Assembly: GCA_027451285.1 (NCBI GenBank)
Contig: DAIDJP010000023.1
Span: 1 to 64,000 of the forward strand
Reading direction: 5' to 3'
From: Acidimicrobiaceae bacterium
GTDB taxonomy: Bacteria; Actinomycetota; Acidimicrobiia; Acidimicrobiales; RAAP-2
Length of the DNA stretch: 64,000 bases
Under the pieces are notes generated by a model, which saw only the letters and a list, made by a program, of their open reading frames with translations, ran no database searches and had not been told where the DNA came from. Made by a program: the position numbers and the translations under genes. Below, piece by piece: positions 63,443 through 64,000 of the stretch; position 1 is the first letter of the stretch, and every line of letters starts with the position of its first letter.

Positions 63443-64000
63443 CGCTCGCGGCGCGGGTGCTCGAGGGCCGCCTGGTGCGTCTCGAACCCCTCTCGGCCGC
63501 TCACGCGTACGAGATCGCCGCGGCCGCGAGCGAGGACCGGGCCACCTACGACTACACCGTGGTCCCCGACGGGCTGGCCGGCGCGGCCGCCTACGTGGCC
63601 GACCTGCTCGGCGCGCGCGATCGCGGCGAGACGGTTCCCTTCGTCCAGCGCGACGCGGCGAGCGGACGACTGGTGGGCGCGACGCGCTTTCTCACACTGC
63701 GCTATGACGGCGAGTCGCCCTTCGCCGTCGAGATCGGCGGGACCTGGCTGGCCGCCTCGGCCCAGCGCAGCGGCCTCAACACCGAGGCGAAGCTCCTGCT
63801 GCTCGATCACGCCTTCACCACCTGGCGCGTGGCCCGCGTGGACCTAAAGACCGACGCGCGCAACGTTCGCAGCCGCGCCGCGATCGAGCGCCTCGGGGCC
63901 ACGTTCGAGGGCGTGCTGCGCCACTGGCAGCCCTCCCTGGTCGTCGGCGAGGAGGGGCGATACCGCGACAGCGCGATCTACTCCTTCATCGACACCGAGT
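63439..64000 (+). CDS. GNAT acetyltransferase, RimJ/RimL-like, cut by the window edge
   Basis: At least 187 residues are present with no stop before the window ends. The GTG at 63439 overlaps the efeU stop, showing coupling. The family pattern is clear: [20 protein letters not shown], then [19 protein letters not shown] as the acetyl-CoA region, then [20 protein letters not shown]. Substrate unknown; RimJ-type enzymes acetylate protein N-termini or small amines. Confidence 0.85.
   Translation, partial: MTLAARVLEGRLVRLEPLSAAHAYEIAAAASEDRATYDYTVVPDGLAGAAAYVADLLGARDRGETVPFVQRDAASGRLVGATRFLTLRYDGESPFAVEIGGTWLAASAQRSGLNTEAKLLLLDHAFTTWRVARVDLKTDARNVRSRAAIERLGATFEGVLRHWQPSLVVGEEGRYRDSAIYSFIDTE

Overview
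The window is about 64 kb of high-GC, tightly packed bacterial chromosome from an actinobacterium. Support comes from two WhiB proteins, the ctaE-qcrCAB order, a UPF0182 / PDZ-Lon / DUF2342 neighbourhood like M. tuberculosis Rv3193c-Rv3195, an MreB/FtsA-like protein, a DivIVA-like protein and hemE-hemH-hemY. The mixture (UPF0182 next to OmpA-like and YVTN/PKD proteins, leaderless GTG starts) would suit an Acidimicrobiia-type lineage. That placement is inference; no rRNA gene is present to test it.

Layout. 0-16 kb is a cell-envelope and regulatory region: a possible gene end at the left edge, a YVTN/PKD membrane protein, an OmpA-like secreted protein behind an 11-bp-phased repeat array, UPF0182, a DivIVA-type coiled-coil protein with a MuF-like C-terminus, a PDZ-Lon protease, a HEAT-repeat protein, an MreB-like protein, a degenerate HtrA-PDZ protein, a degenerate DUF2342 protein, and two WhiB genes flanking a formiminotransferase gene. 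16-31 kb is a nearly unbroken minus-strand run. In transcription order it reads ctaE-qcrCAB, a phosphodiester-glycosidase-like gene, the histidine-utilisation genes (arginase-family, hutH, hutU, hutI), a GNAT, and a MoxR/VWA pair. 31-37 kb holds a HelD helicase and, divergently, hemE-hemH-hemY. 37-45 kb holds a pseudo-phosphoesterase/aminoacyl-phospholipid synthase fusion and a lower-GC c-di-GMP signalling cluster. 45-61 kb is a complete 14-gene nuoA-N operon ending in an ATP-grasp gene. 61-64 kb has a MenJ-like reductase, an EfeU/FTR1 iron permease and a truncated GNAT.

How it works together. Complex I (nuo), a MenJ-like reductase probably acting on menaquinone, the cytochrome bcc complex with oxidase subunit III, and haem synthesis form a respiratory core. 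The hut genes turn histidine into formimidoylglutamate, and two candidate enzymes for the next step are present (an arginase-family hydrolase and a formiminotransferase).

Themes. (1) At least eight genes start 6-7 nt after a TAnnnT -10 box, which indicates leaderless transcripts. (2) Several proteins keep a fold but have lost catalytic residues (HtrA-like, DUF2342, N-terminal phosphoesterase, and one metal ligand of the arginase-family protein). (3) Two strong intergenic signals stand out: seven 11-bp-phased half-sites before the OmpA-like gene, and a 12-bp perfect inverted repeat across the start of the hut genes. No rRNA, tRNA, CRISPR array, insertion sequence or prophage was found. No stretch over 300 bases is clearly without a gene.
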